Shown here in pieces: positions 51,111 to 60,949 of a DNA stretch of 64,000 nt. Under the pieces are notes generated by a model, which worked only from the letters and a program-made list of their open reading frames with translations, was not told the DNA's origin and did not search any database. Each line of letters starts with the position of its first letter. The first letter of the stretch is position 1. The stretch lies in contig CAMAWP010000001.1 in the NCBI GenBank assembly GCA_945861765.1, forward strand, positions 16,302 to 80,301. Reading direction: 5' to 3'. Both the position numbers and the translations under genes were made by a program. Source of the DNA: Akkermansia muciniphila. GTDB taxonomy: Bacteria > Verrucomicrobiota > Verrucomicrobiia > Limisphaerales > SIBE01.

Positions 51111-51536
51111 TTAATGACGTCCGATGCTTAAGGATTGAAGAGTGATAGCTCGCGAGCTCTTAATTACTGCCAAGTTCGCCTCGAAAGCCCGAGAGGAAGC
51201 GATTAAATCAGCCATTTCCTCATGAATATTAACGTTCGGATAAGCAACCATCCCGTTGGCGTCCGCATCGGGATGTCCCGGCTGTGGGACCATGCGCGGG
51301 GCGCTATTATCCTTCATAATCCGAGCCACGCTCACAAGTTGCGGAACGGCTTCGGAATTAGCGCCGATCTTTTCCTGAAGGAAGGTTTCAAATTTGACGA
51401 CCTGCCGCTGATAAGGTTTCCCACCCTCCGCCTTGGTCGAGTTCGCGTTGGCTATGTTCTGGGCAATGACCTCCGACCGAATCCTCTCGACTTGCATCGC
51501 TGAGGCCGAACTTTGGATTCCAGGTAAAAGGTTCAT
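51111..51536 (-). CDS. flgC: Flagellar rod protein FlgC
   Basis: 141 residues. N: MQVERIRSEVIAQNIANANSTKAEGGKPYQRQVVKFE, the rod-family helix. C: YPNVNIHEEMADLIASSRAFEANLAVIKSSRAITLQSLSIGR, specific to FlgC (YPNVN). One-base overlap with flgB. Confidence 0.97.
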   Translation of the reverse strand: MNLLPGIQSSASAMQVERIRSEVIAQNIANANSTKAEGGKPYQRQVVKFETFLQEKIGANSEAVPQLVSVARIMKDNSAPRMVPQPGHPDADANGMVAYPNVNIHEEMADLIASSRAFEANLAVIKSSRAITLQSLSIGRH

Positions 51537-51919
51537 TATGATGAGCGACCGGTAATTGCGGCTCTGAGCTTACTGAATCTGCCGCTGACAAATTGAGTCT
51601 GCACTTGGTGAGCCAAGCCGTTTTCTTGCAGGTGAATCAACTCCGTATCAAGCTGAACAGTGTTGCCGTCTCTATTGGCCGCAGGAGCGTTTTTATCGAC
51701 TACAATCCGCGGATCCAAACGGGCGATGTCCGACAAATTACGCGCCCCTACAGCCCGATTCAGTTCGGCACCGAAGCTTGAATCGACGTCGATGCGCTTG
51801 TAATGCGGAGTTTCCAGGTTGGCTAAATTGCTGGCAATTGCCTCGTGACGCATAACGGTAGCGTCGAGCATTTTTTTCAGCCCCTGATAATTATTGCTTG
51901 CGAATAGTCCGTTAACCAT
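51536..51919 (-). CDS. flgB: Flagellar rod protein FlgB
   Basis: 127 residues. MVNGLFASNNYQGLKKMLDATVMRHEAIASNLANLETPHYKRIDVDSSF is the rod-family start (SNLANxETPxYK). First gene of the large flagellar operon; its sigma-54 promoter ends about 20 bases upstream. Its first ~21 codons are duplicated at 6502-6563. Confidence 0.97.
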   Translation of the reverse strand: MVNGLFASNNYQGLKKMLDATVMRHEAIASNLANLETPHYKRIDVDSSFGAELNRAVGARNLSDIARLDPRIVVDKNAPAANRDGNTVQLDTELIHLQENGLAHQVQTQFVSGRFSKLRAAITGRSS

Positions 51920-51940
51920 AAGTTTTGCCTAATCCCGGCA

Positions 51941-51956
51941 AGCAATCGACGTGCCA
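51941..51956 (-). promoter_or_regulatory. Sigma-54 promoter of the flgB operon
   Basis: TGGCACGTCGATTGCT on the minus strand, a full match to the -24/-12 consensus with correct 12-base GG-to-GC distance. Expected start near 51931, giving a leader of about 12 bases before the flgB ATG. Confidence 0.88.
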
Positions 51957-52006
51957 CGCGAGCCTGAAGGCAAATCCCGCACGAATGTAGCCTCTCGATC
52001 TCCTTT

Positions 52007-52055
52007 ACGGAAAAACCTGCTACGCACTTTTTCCGTCGTCGTAATTCTTTCCGTT
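52007..52055 (-). promoter_or_regulatory. Enhancer-like inverted repeat upstream of flgB
   Basis: ACGGAAAAA (52007-52015) and TTTTTCCGT (52028-52036) form a perfect nine-base inverted repeat with a 12-base spacer. A third half-site TTTCCGTT lies at 52048-52055. Distance to the -24 element is ~50 bases, as expected for a bacterial enhancer-binding protein site. Confidence 0.7.
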
Positions 52056-52063
52056 GAACCCTC

Positions 52064-52662
52064 CTGACATCAACTCAACAAGTCATCCTTCGCGGCACTG
52101 GACGGCGCGAATAAGTTTAGTTCGACGGCCTCCATTGCCGAAAGAAGAGTTCGCTCAAAGAAATCAAATGGGGTTGTTACTCGGGGCAAGGACATCCGCC
52201 ACGACTGTGACGATTCGATTTTGCTGCATGGCCCCGAAGCCCGAATGGCGTTGCATGCAACTGCGTTGAACCGCTCGATCGAAAACATGACTTCGCAAGA
52301 GTTGGTAAAAGTTTCCGAACATGCGTGGAGCCCCGATCAAGTCCGGAAGTTTTTACCATCAAACGATTCTTCCCTTTTCAGCAATCGCTCGAGGTGACCG
52401 CTCTCCACAGACTCGCTATTTGCTGCGAGTCGCCGGAGAGTTCTCGACAACATCGGGCAAACTTCAGATACTGTCCGCGAATCTGTAGGGTTTCATCGCT
52501 ACGAAAAGTTCACGAACATCCTTTGATTTGCTGTCTCAGACTGCCGTGGGAGTCACGGTTTACAACGCTTGCACTCGACAATGAGATCACCGATAAAACC
52601 GAGCATCAGTGGCCGAGTGTTGCCATGGCATCGACCAGCTCACGAGTAAATCTCATTACGTT
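52064..52662. other. Intergenic region between flgB promoter and the Sel1 gene, with a hairpin at 52401-52440
   Basis: About 600 bases without a convincing gene. ORFs of 60-115 residues overlap each other in conflicting frames with no motifs. The only structure is CTCTCC-ACAG-ACTCGC (loop TATTTGCT) GCGAGT-CGCC-GGAGAG: two six-pair stems separated by a symmetric 4x4 internal loop. It is not followed by a T-run, so it is not a standard terminator. Confidence 0.45.
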
Positions 52663-54348
52663 ATGCGAATGATTCGATTTTTAACATTTCTATTGGCATC
52701 GTGGACTCCACTTTTCGTAAACGTTGGGCTTGCCCAAGAAGCCACGAAGACCCCTCAAACATTGAGCAAAGTTAGCAAATGGCAAGCCGCCGCAGAAAAA
52801 CGCGAACCTTGGGCCTGCTTTAACCTCGGTCTCTCTTATCAATTAGGAAAAGACACCGAGAGCAATCCCGCCGAAGCTATCAGATGGTATCGTGTCGCGG
52901 CGGAACAGGGTTATGCGCCGGCTCAAGCAAACCTGGGCTTTTGTTACGATATCGGATTCGGCGTCCAGAGTGATTCCACGGAAGCGGTTAATTGGTATCA
53001 GAAGGCAGCATTGCAAGGTAACGCCTACGCGCAATACAACCTCGGAAAGAAATACCAAGCTGGCCCCGGAATTGGTCTCAATCTGAAATTAGCCGAACAG
53101 TGGTTGAAGCAGTCGGCACAGCAGAATTTTGTACCTGCCTATTTTAGCCTCGGTCAAATCTATGCTGACGAGCTCTCAGGCAAGTCGGATTATCGAGAAG
53201 CCTTTACATGGTTCCGTGCCGCAGCCGAAAAAGACTACGCGCCAGCCCAGCACGCGATTGGCTACTTGTACTACACGGGGAAGGGGGTTCAAACGAACTA
53301 TTTCGAAGCGGTCAAATGGTATAATCTCGCAGCGAGCAGGAACTTTGTTGACTCCCATTACAATCTGGCCATTTGCTACGAAAAAGGACTCGGAGTTCCA
53401 CAGAACCTCAACGTGGCGGTCAACCACTATCGAACAGCAGCGGAGTACGGGCATCGCTCCGCACAATACAGCCTAGGGGTCTGCTACTACGAAGGCAAAG
53501 GCCTGGAAGTTGACCTTGTCCAAGCCTACAAGTGGTGGAACCTGGCTGCGGTTCAAGGCGTGCCTGAGGCTGTGTCGAGCCGTGAAATTCTCTCTCGCCT
53601 GTTGACCGAGAAACAAATTAAGGAGGGCCAGCGACAGGCTAGCGAATTTGTCGTTCGCGTCTCAGCATCAACGGAAAGCCCGAAACTCATGCAGGCGGCG
53701 GCGGCGGATGCTCCTGAAATCAAAAGGGTTGGGACGGGCATCCTGATTTCACCTGACGGGTATTTAATAACCACGGCCCGAACGCTATTGGGCGGTAAAA
53801 ACGTCCGAGTTATCACGGAAAGCGGCACTTTCAATGCCGATGTTATCAAGGTGGAAACACTCAATGACATCGCCTTACTCAAACTGGCAGGCGTATTCCA
53901 ACCGCTGCCCCTTGGGTCGAGTCGAGAAATGGCTGTGGGCGCAGAAGTGATCGCACTCGGTTTTGACGGGCACAGCCCGGGGCAATTCAAGCCCATAGTC
54001 GCACGCGGAAAAATCACTTCTCTCCTCGGATTTCGGGCGGACCCTCGCCAATTCTCCCTTCAGCCCCACGTCACTTCCACGTTTGGCGGCGCGGCTATTA
54101 TCAACAGCCAAGGCCAGGTCGTTGGCACGATGCTGACTGAGGTTGAAGGAGCCGCCACGTCAGGACCCAACCAAAGCTCGGCAACGAACAACAGCTATGC
54201 ACTGAAAAGCGACTATCTGATCACGTTTCTTCGTGCCTGGCCGGAAGTGAAAATCACGGTTTTACCTACCAAGAAAGGGAAGGAGAAACCAGCCGACGAT
54301 TTGCTTTCGAAAGCCAGAGCTGCGACCGCTCTCGTCTTGGTGCAGTAG
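52663..54348 (+). CDS. Secreted Sel1-repeat protein with protease-like domain lacking recognisable catalytic His and Ser
   Basis: 561 residues from ATG 52663 or 52669, chosen because MIRFLTFLLASWTPLFVNVGLAQ is a signal peptide (cleavage near AQEA). Residues ~40-330 are about seven Sel1 repeats (AEAIRWYRVAAEQGYAPAQANLGFCYDIGFGV and so on). Residues ~360-530 resemble an S1/DegP-type domain: VGTGILISPDGYLITTARTLLGG, then LNDIALLKL (Asp kept). The His of the usual TNxHV segment is replaced (TTARTLL), and the Ser of GNSGGP is lost (STFGGAAI). It is therefore probably a binding, not cutting, domain in the periplasm or outside. Divergent from flgB, upstream of the stator genes; a motility role is only suggested by position. 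Confidence 0.75.
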   Translation: MRMIRFLTFLLASWTPLFVNVGLAQEATKTPQTLSKVSKWQAAAEKREPWACFNLGLSYQLGKDTESNPAEAIRWYRVAAEQGYAPAQANLGFCYDIGFGVQSDSTEAVNWYQKAALQGNAYAQYNLGKKYQAGPGIGLNLKLAEQWLKQSAQQNFVPAYFSLGQIYADELSGKSDYREAFTWFRAAAEKDYAPAQHAIGYLYYTGKGVQTNYFEAVKWYNLAASRNFVDSHYNLAICYEKGLGVPQNLNVAVNHYRTAAEYGHRSAQYSLGVCYYEGKGLEVDLVQAYKWWNLAAVQGVPEAVSSREILSRLLTEKQIKEGQRQASEFVVRVSASTESPKLMQAAAADAPEIKRVGTGILISPDGYLITTARTLLGGKNVRVITESGTFNADVIKVETLNDIALLKLAGVFQPLPLGSSREMAVGAEVIALGFDGHSPGQFKPIVARGKITSLLGFRADPRQFSLQPHVTSTFGGAAIINSQGQVVGTMLTEVEGAATSGPNQSSATNNSYALKSDYLITFLRAWPEVKITVLPTKKGKEKPADDLLSKARAATALVLVQ

Positions 54349-54447
54349 TGCGGTCCAATTCCGTTCATGAAATGCACGTGCCAGTTAGGTGGACGCAAGG
54401 GCCGCTAAGCGGTTCGGCCCAGAAATTGCTGAGCTTTTTTAAAATGT

Positions 54448-54684
54448 ATGCGATTAATCGTTGTTCTCGCCGGAGCGTTTGGGTTCATAACTGCGATGGC
54501 GGGCAGTTTAAGTTTTAATAAGCCTCTCGAAATCAGCATGGTGAACGGGATCGTCTCGGCACTCGTGGCTGGGCTTCTCCTCCGTTGGTGGATGAAGATA
54601 TGGATTTCCTGTCTGGAACAAGTTTCAAGAGAGGACGCATGGTCCGAACAGCAAGCCCAAACCGACGACGAAGTTCCCCAGTAG
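54448..54684 (+). CDS. Small membrane protein of unknown function
   Basis: 78 residues with two predicted helices (LIVVLAGAFGFITAMAGSL and MVNGIVSALVAGLLLRWWM) and an acidic, Gln-rich tail. No recognised family. It begins 99 bases after the Sel1 gene and ends 18 bases before fliA, so it probably shares the fliA-motA-motB transcript. Confidence 0.55.
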   Translation: MRLIVVLAGAFGFITAMAGSLSFNKPLEISMVNGIVSALVAGLLLRWWMKIWISCLEQVSREDAWSEQQAQTDDEVPQ

Positions 54685-54702
54685 TCGAGTCCTTTAAACT
54701 GA

Positions 54703-55530
54703 GTGAAATCGGAAGAACATGATAAGTCGAGAGCCGACTTAGAGGTTACAGAAGCTGAAAAGCTTCCCGGTAAGGTTTTGAAGCTTTATCAAAAAGCTGG
54801 GATCAAGGAATATTCAGATGAGGAATTGATCGCCAAATATACGCCTTTGGTGCTTAAGATGGTTCATCGAATCTCCCCGATCACACGAGCTGTGGTCGAT
54901 TTCGAGGACCTCAAGAGCGTCGCTTATTTCGCCTTGGTGCAAGCAGCGCGGTCGTTTGATCCTGAAGTAGGCGTTGCTTTTGAAGTCTATTGCAAGCCCC
55001 GGGTGCGAGGTGCCATCGTCGATGAGTTGAGGAAGAATTCGACCGTCACACGATCCGTCTATTCGAAGTGGAAAAAACTGGAGCGAGCTATCCAAGAGCA
55101 GGAGGACAAACTCGGAAGGCCACCCACGGAATTGGAACTGACGGCGGCTCTCGCGATGACCGTCAATGACTACCGAAAACTGCTGGATGATCTCAAGCTC
55201 GTCTCCTACGTTTCGCTGGATGAGATCTCGGCGCATGATGCCGACAGTGAAGACTTTACTCCTTTCCAACTCGAGGATGTTCATCAAGTTGACCCGGCAG
55301 GACAAGCGAGTGCTCAAGATCTGCAAACGTTGATCCGAAACAGGCTTCTGCTGATGACACCGCAGCAGCGTAAAATCCTGACCTTGTATTATTACGAAGG
55401 TTTGCGCTTTAAAGATATCGCGTCTTTAGTGAGCTTGAGCGAGTCTCGGATTTGCCAAATCCACACAGAAGCCATTTTGGCTTTGCGCGCCTTCCTTGAC
55501 AGGAAGGAAAGTCTAACCCACATTAACTAG
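54703..55530 (+). CDS. fliA: Flagellar sigma factor FliA (sigma-28)
   Basis: 275 residues, GTG start (no other in-frame Met before residue 50). Region 2: LIAKYTPLVLKMVHRI with DFEDLKSVAYFALVQAARSFDPEVGVAFEVYCKPRVRGAIVDELRK; region 3 EDKLGRPPTELELTAALAM; region 4 LLLMTPQQRKILTLYYYEGLRFKDIASLVSLSESRICQIHTEAILALR. FliA/WhiG type. The ~38-residue N-terminal extension (SEEHDKSRADLEVTEAEKLPG) is longer than in E. coli. Directs late flagellar genes; no anti-sigma FlgM is nearby. Confidence 0.95.
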   Translation: MKSEEHDKSRADLEVTEAEKLPGKVLKLYQKAGIKEYSDEELIAKYTPLVLKMVHRISPITRAVVDFEDLKSVAYFALVQAARSFDPEVGVAFEVYCKPRVRGAIVDELRKNSTVTRSVYSKWKKLERAIQEQEDKLGRPPTELELTAALAMTVNDYRKLLDDLKLVSYVSLDEISAHDADSEDFTPFQLEDVHQVDPAGQASAQDLQTLIRNRLLLMTPQQRKILTLYYYEGLRFKDIASLVSLSESRICQIHTEAILALRAFLDRKESLTHIN

Positions 55531-55540
55531 CTCACGTTGT

Positions 55541-56401
55541 ATGGTTATCATTATTGGTTTGCTTGTCGTATTCGGCGGTACTATTGGGGGGTTCTTGTAT
55601 GCCCATGGGAACCTAGCGGACCTATGGCAGCCAGGTGAGCTTATTACAATAGGCGGTATGGCGATTGGATCAATGGTCGTCATGTCGCCGCTTAAGGTTT
55701 TGATTCATATCGCTAAAGGACTGATCGCGTGCTTAAAAGGCCCACCGTTCAAAAGAAATGACTTCGATGAACTGTTGAAAGTCATGTACGAACTGTTCGT
55801 CCTCGGGCGTAGGAATGGAATGATCGCCCTTGAAGAGCATGTCATGAACCCCGAAGGCAGCAGCCTCTTCAAAAAGTACCCATCCTTCCATGCTAATCAT
55901 GAGGCACTTGAATTCTTTTGTGACGGTCTGCGACCGATCGTTGATGGACGCATCAAGCCCGACCAACTCGAGCCTTTAATGGATAGGTCGCTGGCCTCGA
56001 TGGCGCACGAAAAGCATTTACCGGCAATGGTCCTAAGTAAGATGGGCGACGCTCTCCCGGGCTTCGGAATCTGCGCAGCTGTGTTGGGCATTGTTGTCAC
56101 GATGGGTTCGCTGGGCGGCGATATAAGTGCTGTAGGAAAACATATTGGAGCGGCTCTTGTTGGCACTTTCCTGGGAGTTTTCTTCTGTTACGGGGTCGTT
56201 GGCCCAATGTGTACCAACATGGAATTCTACAGTCATGGTGAAATGACTTACCTAAACTGTATCAAAGCGGCCGTGGTCAGCTTCGCCAACGGCTTGCCGC
56301 CACTGGTTGCTGCTGAAGTTGGTCGCCGCGTGCTCGATGATGACATGCGTCCCAACGCCACAGAGTTGGAGACCATGCTCAAGACCATGGGATCTAAGTA
56401 G
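55541..56401 (+). CDS. motA: Flagellar stator protein MotA
   Basis: 286 residues, four membrane helices. The first two are at ~1-55 (IIIGLLVVFGGTIGGFLY; PGELITIGGMAIGSMVVMS). A cytoplasmic loop follows, then helices with LPGFGICAAVLGIVVTMGSLGG and IGAALVGTFLGVFFCYGVVGPM. The GTFLGxFxxYGxxxPM signature is MotA. 11 bases from fliA. Confidence 0.97.
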   Translation: MVIIIGLLVVFGGTIGGFLYAHGNLADLWQPGELITIGGMAIGSMVVMSPLKVLIHIAKGLIACLKGPPFKRNDFDELLKVMYELFVLGRRNGMIALEEHVMNPEGSSLFKKYPSFHANHEALEFFCDGLRPIVDGRIKPDQLEPLMDRSLASMAHEKHLPAMVLSKMGDALPGFGICAAVLGIVVTMGSLGGDISAVGKHIGAALVGTFLGVFFCYGVVGPMCTNMEFYSHGEMTYLNCIKAAVVSFANGLPPLVAAEVGRRVLDDDMRPNATELETMLKTMGSK

Positions 56402-56431
56402 AACGTTGCAACCTAATCAAAAGGACAATTT

Positions 56432-57157
56432 ATGGCTGCAGGAGGTGGTGGTTCATGGAAAGTAGCATTTGCGGATTTCATGACAGCCATGATGGCTTTG
56501 TTCCTGGTTATGTGGATCATGGCCGCAGACGAGAAAGTCAAAGGAGCTATCGAGGAGTCTTTCAAAAACCCCTGGAAAGCCGCGCTGAGCGATTCCACCG
56601 GCATCATCCCGATCAAAAACGCGGATGTAGTTCAGTCTCAGAAAGCGAACTTCGAGAACCCTTCCGTAGTACCTCTCGAAACCGTCCGCCGCATCAACGA
56701 AGACCTGGTGAAGGTTTTCTTGCAAAGTCCTGAATACAGAGAAAACAAATCCTTGCAAATCGAGCTAACTCCAGAAGGTCTTCTAATTAACTTCTTGGAT
56801 GACCCTAGCAAGCCCATTTTCGAGAAAGAGTCAGCCGAGTTTACTGACTACGGAAAGTGGGTATTTAACACCGTTTCTTGGGAGATAGCGCGTTATCCAT
56901 CGACCGCGATTGAATTGGAGGGCCACACTGAAAAGGGCTTCAAGCAAGTTCGAGAGAATTTTGGGAGCTGGGAGGTTTCCACGGATCGAGCCAACTCTGC
57001 CCGACGGAGGTTAGTGGGCAACGGAGTTAAGGATGCTCAGATCAGCAAAGTAGCGGCGTATGGAGGAACGCGACCATTGAAAAATCGCAAACCCGAGGAG
57101 GCCGCGAACAGACGGGTGACAATAATGATCCGCGCAGAGCAGAATCGTAACGAATAG
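56432..57157 (+). CDS. motB: Flagellar stator protein MotB
   Basis: 241 residues. MAAGGGGSWKVAFADFMTAMMALFLVMWIMAA holds the single helix with the essential Asp (FADFMTAMMALFLVMWI), the ion-binding site. The C-terminal OmpA-like peptidoglycan-binding domain has YPSTAIELEGHTEKGFKQ and WEVSTDRANSARRRLVGNGV. Plug region between them. Pairs with MotA immediately upstream. Confidence 0.97.
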   Translation: MAAGGGGSWKVAFADFMTAMMALFLVMWIMAADEKVKGAIEESFKNPWKAALSDSTGIIPIKNADVVQSQKANFENPSVVPLETVRRINEDLVKVFLQSPEYRENKSLQIELTPEGLLINFLDDPSKPIFEKESAEFTDYGKWVFNTVSWEIARYPSTAIELEGHTEKGFKQVRENFGSWEVSTDRANSARRRLVGNGVKDAQISKVAAYGGTRPLKNRKPEEAANRRVTIMIRAEQNRNE

Positions 57158-57172
57158 ATTACTGTAAAGCGT

Positions 57173-57592
57173 ATGGCCGGAACTTTCGTACCCTTTTTTG
57201 AAAAACCCTCCAGCGGAGATGCGCTTCCGCAATACCAATTCAACCAATATAAGCTATCCAAAGTCACGCTGACCCAAACTCCTCACAGCGTTCGACATGT
57301 TGATAAGCATGAGCTCAAGACAAAAGCGATCAGCGACCTCCGAAACGCTCTAAACCTATCGCTTCCTCCAGATGCACTTCAGCAACTTGTAGCCGACCTG
57401 AGCAGGCATAAGCCCTCAGAGAAACCTCTTCTTGAAGATTTCCAACGCGCGTCCGATCCCAACGCGCTCCCCGCTTCTAGCGACTCGTCGGAAAAGCCTA
57501 ATATCACCCTCCAAAAGGATGGTGATAAGGTGACTAATATAGTCGTCGAATGCGAATGCGGACAAGTCATTGCCCTGGATTGTATTTATTAG
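57173..57592 (+). CDS. Unknown small protein downstream of motB with a CECG end
   Basis: 139 residues, no signal or helix. The C-terminal ~30 residues (ITLQKDGDKVTNIVVECECGQVIALDCIY) contain CxCG and a further Cys, perhaps a metal or disulfide site; the N-terminal part is polar. Not recognised. Same strand and 15 bases after motB, with no promoter between, so a stator or motility accessory role is plausible. Confidence 0.6.
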   Translation: MAGTFVPFFEKPSSGDALPQYQFNQYKLSKVTLTQTPHSVRHVDKHELKTKAISDLRNALNLSLPPDALQQLVADLSRHKPSEKPLLEDFQRASDPNALPASSDSSEKPNITLQKDGDKVTNIVVECECGQVIALDCIY

Positions 57593-57715
57593 TCAGCCCA
57601 ATACAGCCGATTTCAACGCCGACGAAGGGGTGACCTCGCCGTTTTCCAGCGTCTCAGAAAATCACGGTGATCCGGTGCGGCTAAAACGCGGCCGTCTCGC
57701 AACGCTCGAAAGAGG

Positions 57716-59570
<1,855 letters not shown>

Positions 59571-60908
59571 ATGCAGCAGATTACCCTGGGGATCATCGGT
59601 GGCGGCACAGTCGGTGGTGGCGTTTTTCAAGCCATTCAGCGAAACGGAGACCTCATGGCTTCGCGTTTGGGTGTCCGGTTCAAAATTGCAAAAGTAGCGG
59701 TACGGAACGTTGAAAAGCTCCGGAGCGTGCGCATCCCAAAGCCCCTATTGACGACCAGTTGGGAAAGCATTGTGCATGATCCGGGAATTAATGTTGTGCT
59801 TGAACTCATCGGAGGAACAACAACCGCGCGCAGTATCGTCCTCCGCGCCCTGGAAGTCGGGAAACCTGTGGTGACGGCAAACAAAGCGTTACTCTCGGCT
59901 CATGGCGAGGAGCTGTTTGCCATGGCACAACAATACGGCTCTAATCTCTACTACGAAGCTAGCGTGGGAGGCGGAATTCCCGTCATCAAGGTGCTGCGCG
60001 AGGGATTGATCGGAAATCGGATCACGCGGATTTACGGAATCGTCAATGGCACCTGCAATTACATCCTGACACGGATGAAGCTCGAAGGCGCAGAGTTCCG
60101 TGAAGTCTTGGCGGATGCCCAGCGCCTTGGGTACGCAGAAGCGGAACCTTCCTTGGATATTGATGGCCATGACGCCTCGCACAAGATCGGAATCCTGGCT
60201 TCTCTTGCACACGGTTTCTGGGTGAAGCCAAAGCAGATTCATGTTGAAGGCATCAGTTCAATTAGTCGCTTGGATATCCAATTTGCGGCTCAGTTAGGCT
60301 ATTCCATCAAGTTGCTCGGTATTGTTAAGAAGCTGGAGAACACCGCCCGAGGCAGGGGGTCGGTCACAAAGAGCTGCGCCGCAGTCCAGGTTTCAGTTTA
60401 TCCGGTGTTGGTGCCCAACTCGCACGTGATGGCGAGTGTCAATCATGTCTTCAATGCCATTTATGTTCGAGGGGATGTCGTAGGGGACACTCTTTATTAT
60501 GGGCGTGGGGCTGGTCAAGACGCCACAGCCAGCGCGGTTCTGAGCGATCTCGCAGATGCTGCACTCGATCTAAAATGCGGAAGCAAGAGCCGAATACCGC
60601 CCTTTGTCCCGCATGAATGCGAAGGCATGGTTTTGGATATCGACGAAGTAGTCTCGCGTTACTACGTCCGATTAACTGTTGTTGACAAGCCAGGAACTCT
60701 CGCCAAAATCGCCGCCATTTTGGGCCAGTCGAAAATCGGAATCTCGTCGGTGATCCAACCTGAAGGTCACGAGGGAGAGAGCGTTCCTCTCATTTTGATG
60801 ATTCACGACGCGCCGAACGCAAACATGACCAAAGCACTTGCCAGGATTAGCCGACTGGCAGTGGTGAAAGCGGAACCGAAGATGATCCGTGTGGAAAGCT
60901 TCGAATGA
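59571..60908 (+). CDS. hom: Homoserine dehydrogenase
   Basis: 445 residues from ATG 59571 (MQQITLGIIGGGTVGGGVFQAI). The NAD(P)-binding GGGTVGGGV follows at residues 9-17. The homoserine dehydrogenase core has VVTANKALLSAHGEEL, YYEASVGGGIPVIKVLREGL, NGTCNYILTRM and EPSLDIDGHDASHKIGILASLA. A C-terminal ACT domain (LTVVDKPGTLAKIAAILGQSKIGISSVIQPEG) should sense threonine. First gene of hom-thrC-lysC. Confidence 0.97.
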   Translation: MQQITLGIIGGGTVGGGVFQAIQRNGDLMASRLGVRFKIAKVAVRNVEKLRSVRIPKPLLTTSWESIVHDPGINVVLELIGGTTTARSIVLRALEVGKPVVTANKALLSAHGEELFAMAQQYGSNLYYEASVGGGIPVIKVLREGLIGNRITRIYGIVNGTCNYILTRMKLEGAEFREVLADAQRLGYAEAEPSLDIDGHDASHKIGILASLAHGFWVKPKQIHVEGISSISRLDIQFAAQLGYSIKLLGIVKKLENTARGRGSVTKSCAAVQVSVYPVLVPNSHVMASVNHVFNAIYVRGDVVGDTLYYGRGAGQDATASAVLSDLADAALDLKCGSKSRIPPFVPHECEGMVLDIDEVVSRYYVRLTVVDKPGTLAKIAAILGQSKIGISSVIQPEGHEGESVPLILMIHDAPNANMTKALARISRLAVVKAEPKMIRVESFE

Positions 60909-60949
60909 CCTGAACCGGCAACATGGATGACTAATTTAGAGTGAGTTCA

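Larger units (their letters stand above)
51858..52063. repeat. Copy B (original) of the duplicated flgB promoter segment
   Basis: Partner of 6502-6712. It spans the first codons of flgB, the leader, the sigma-54 promoter and the TTTTTCCGT sites, and stops matching where codon 22 of flgB begins. The coding context here is intact, so this is the likely source. Confidence 0.9.

Noticed and set aside
52070-52288. 72-residue minus-strand ORF upstream of flgB
   Set aside because: Unknown composition, overlapped by ORFs in other frames; ends where the promoter region starts, so probably chance.
54376-54410. TGGACGCAAGGGCCGCT as sigma-54 promoter of fliA-motAB
   Set aside because: GG and GC are one base too far apart and the -24 box lacks TGGCA.
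54399-54440. GGGCCG...CGGCCC followed by a T-run as a terminator of the Sel1 gene
   Set aside because: The T-run starts about 15 bases after the six-pair stem, too far for a standard intrinsic terminator.
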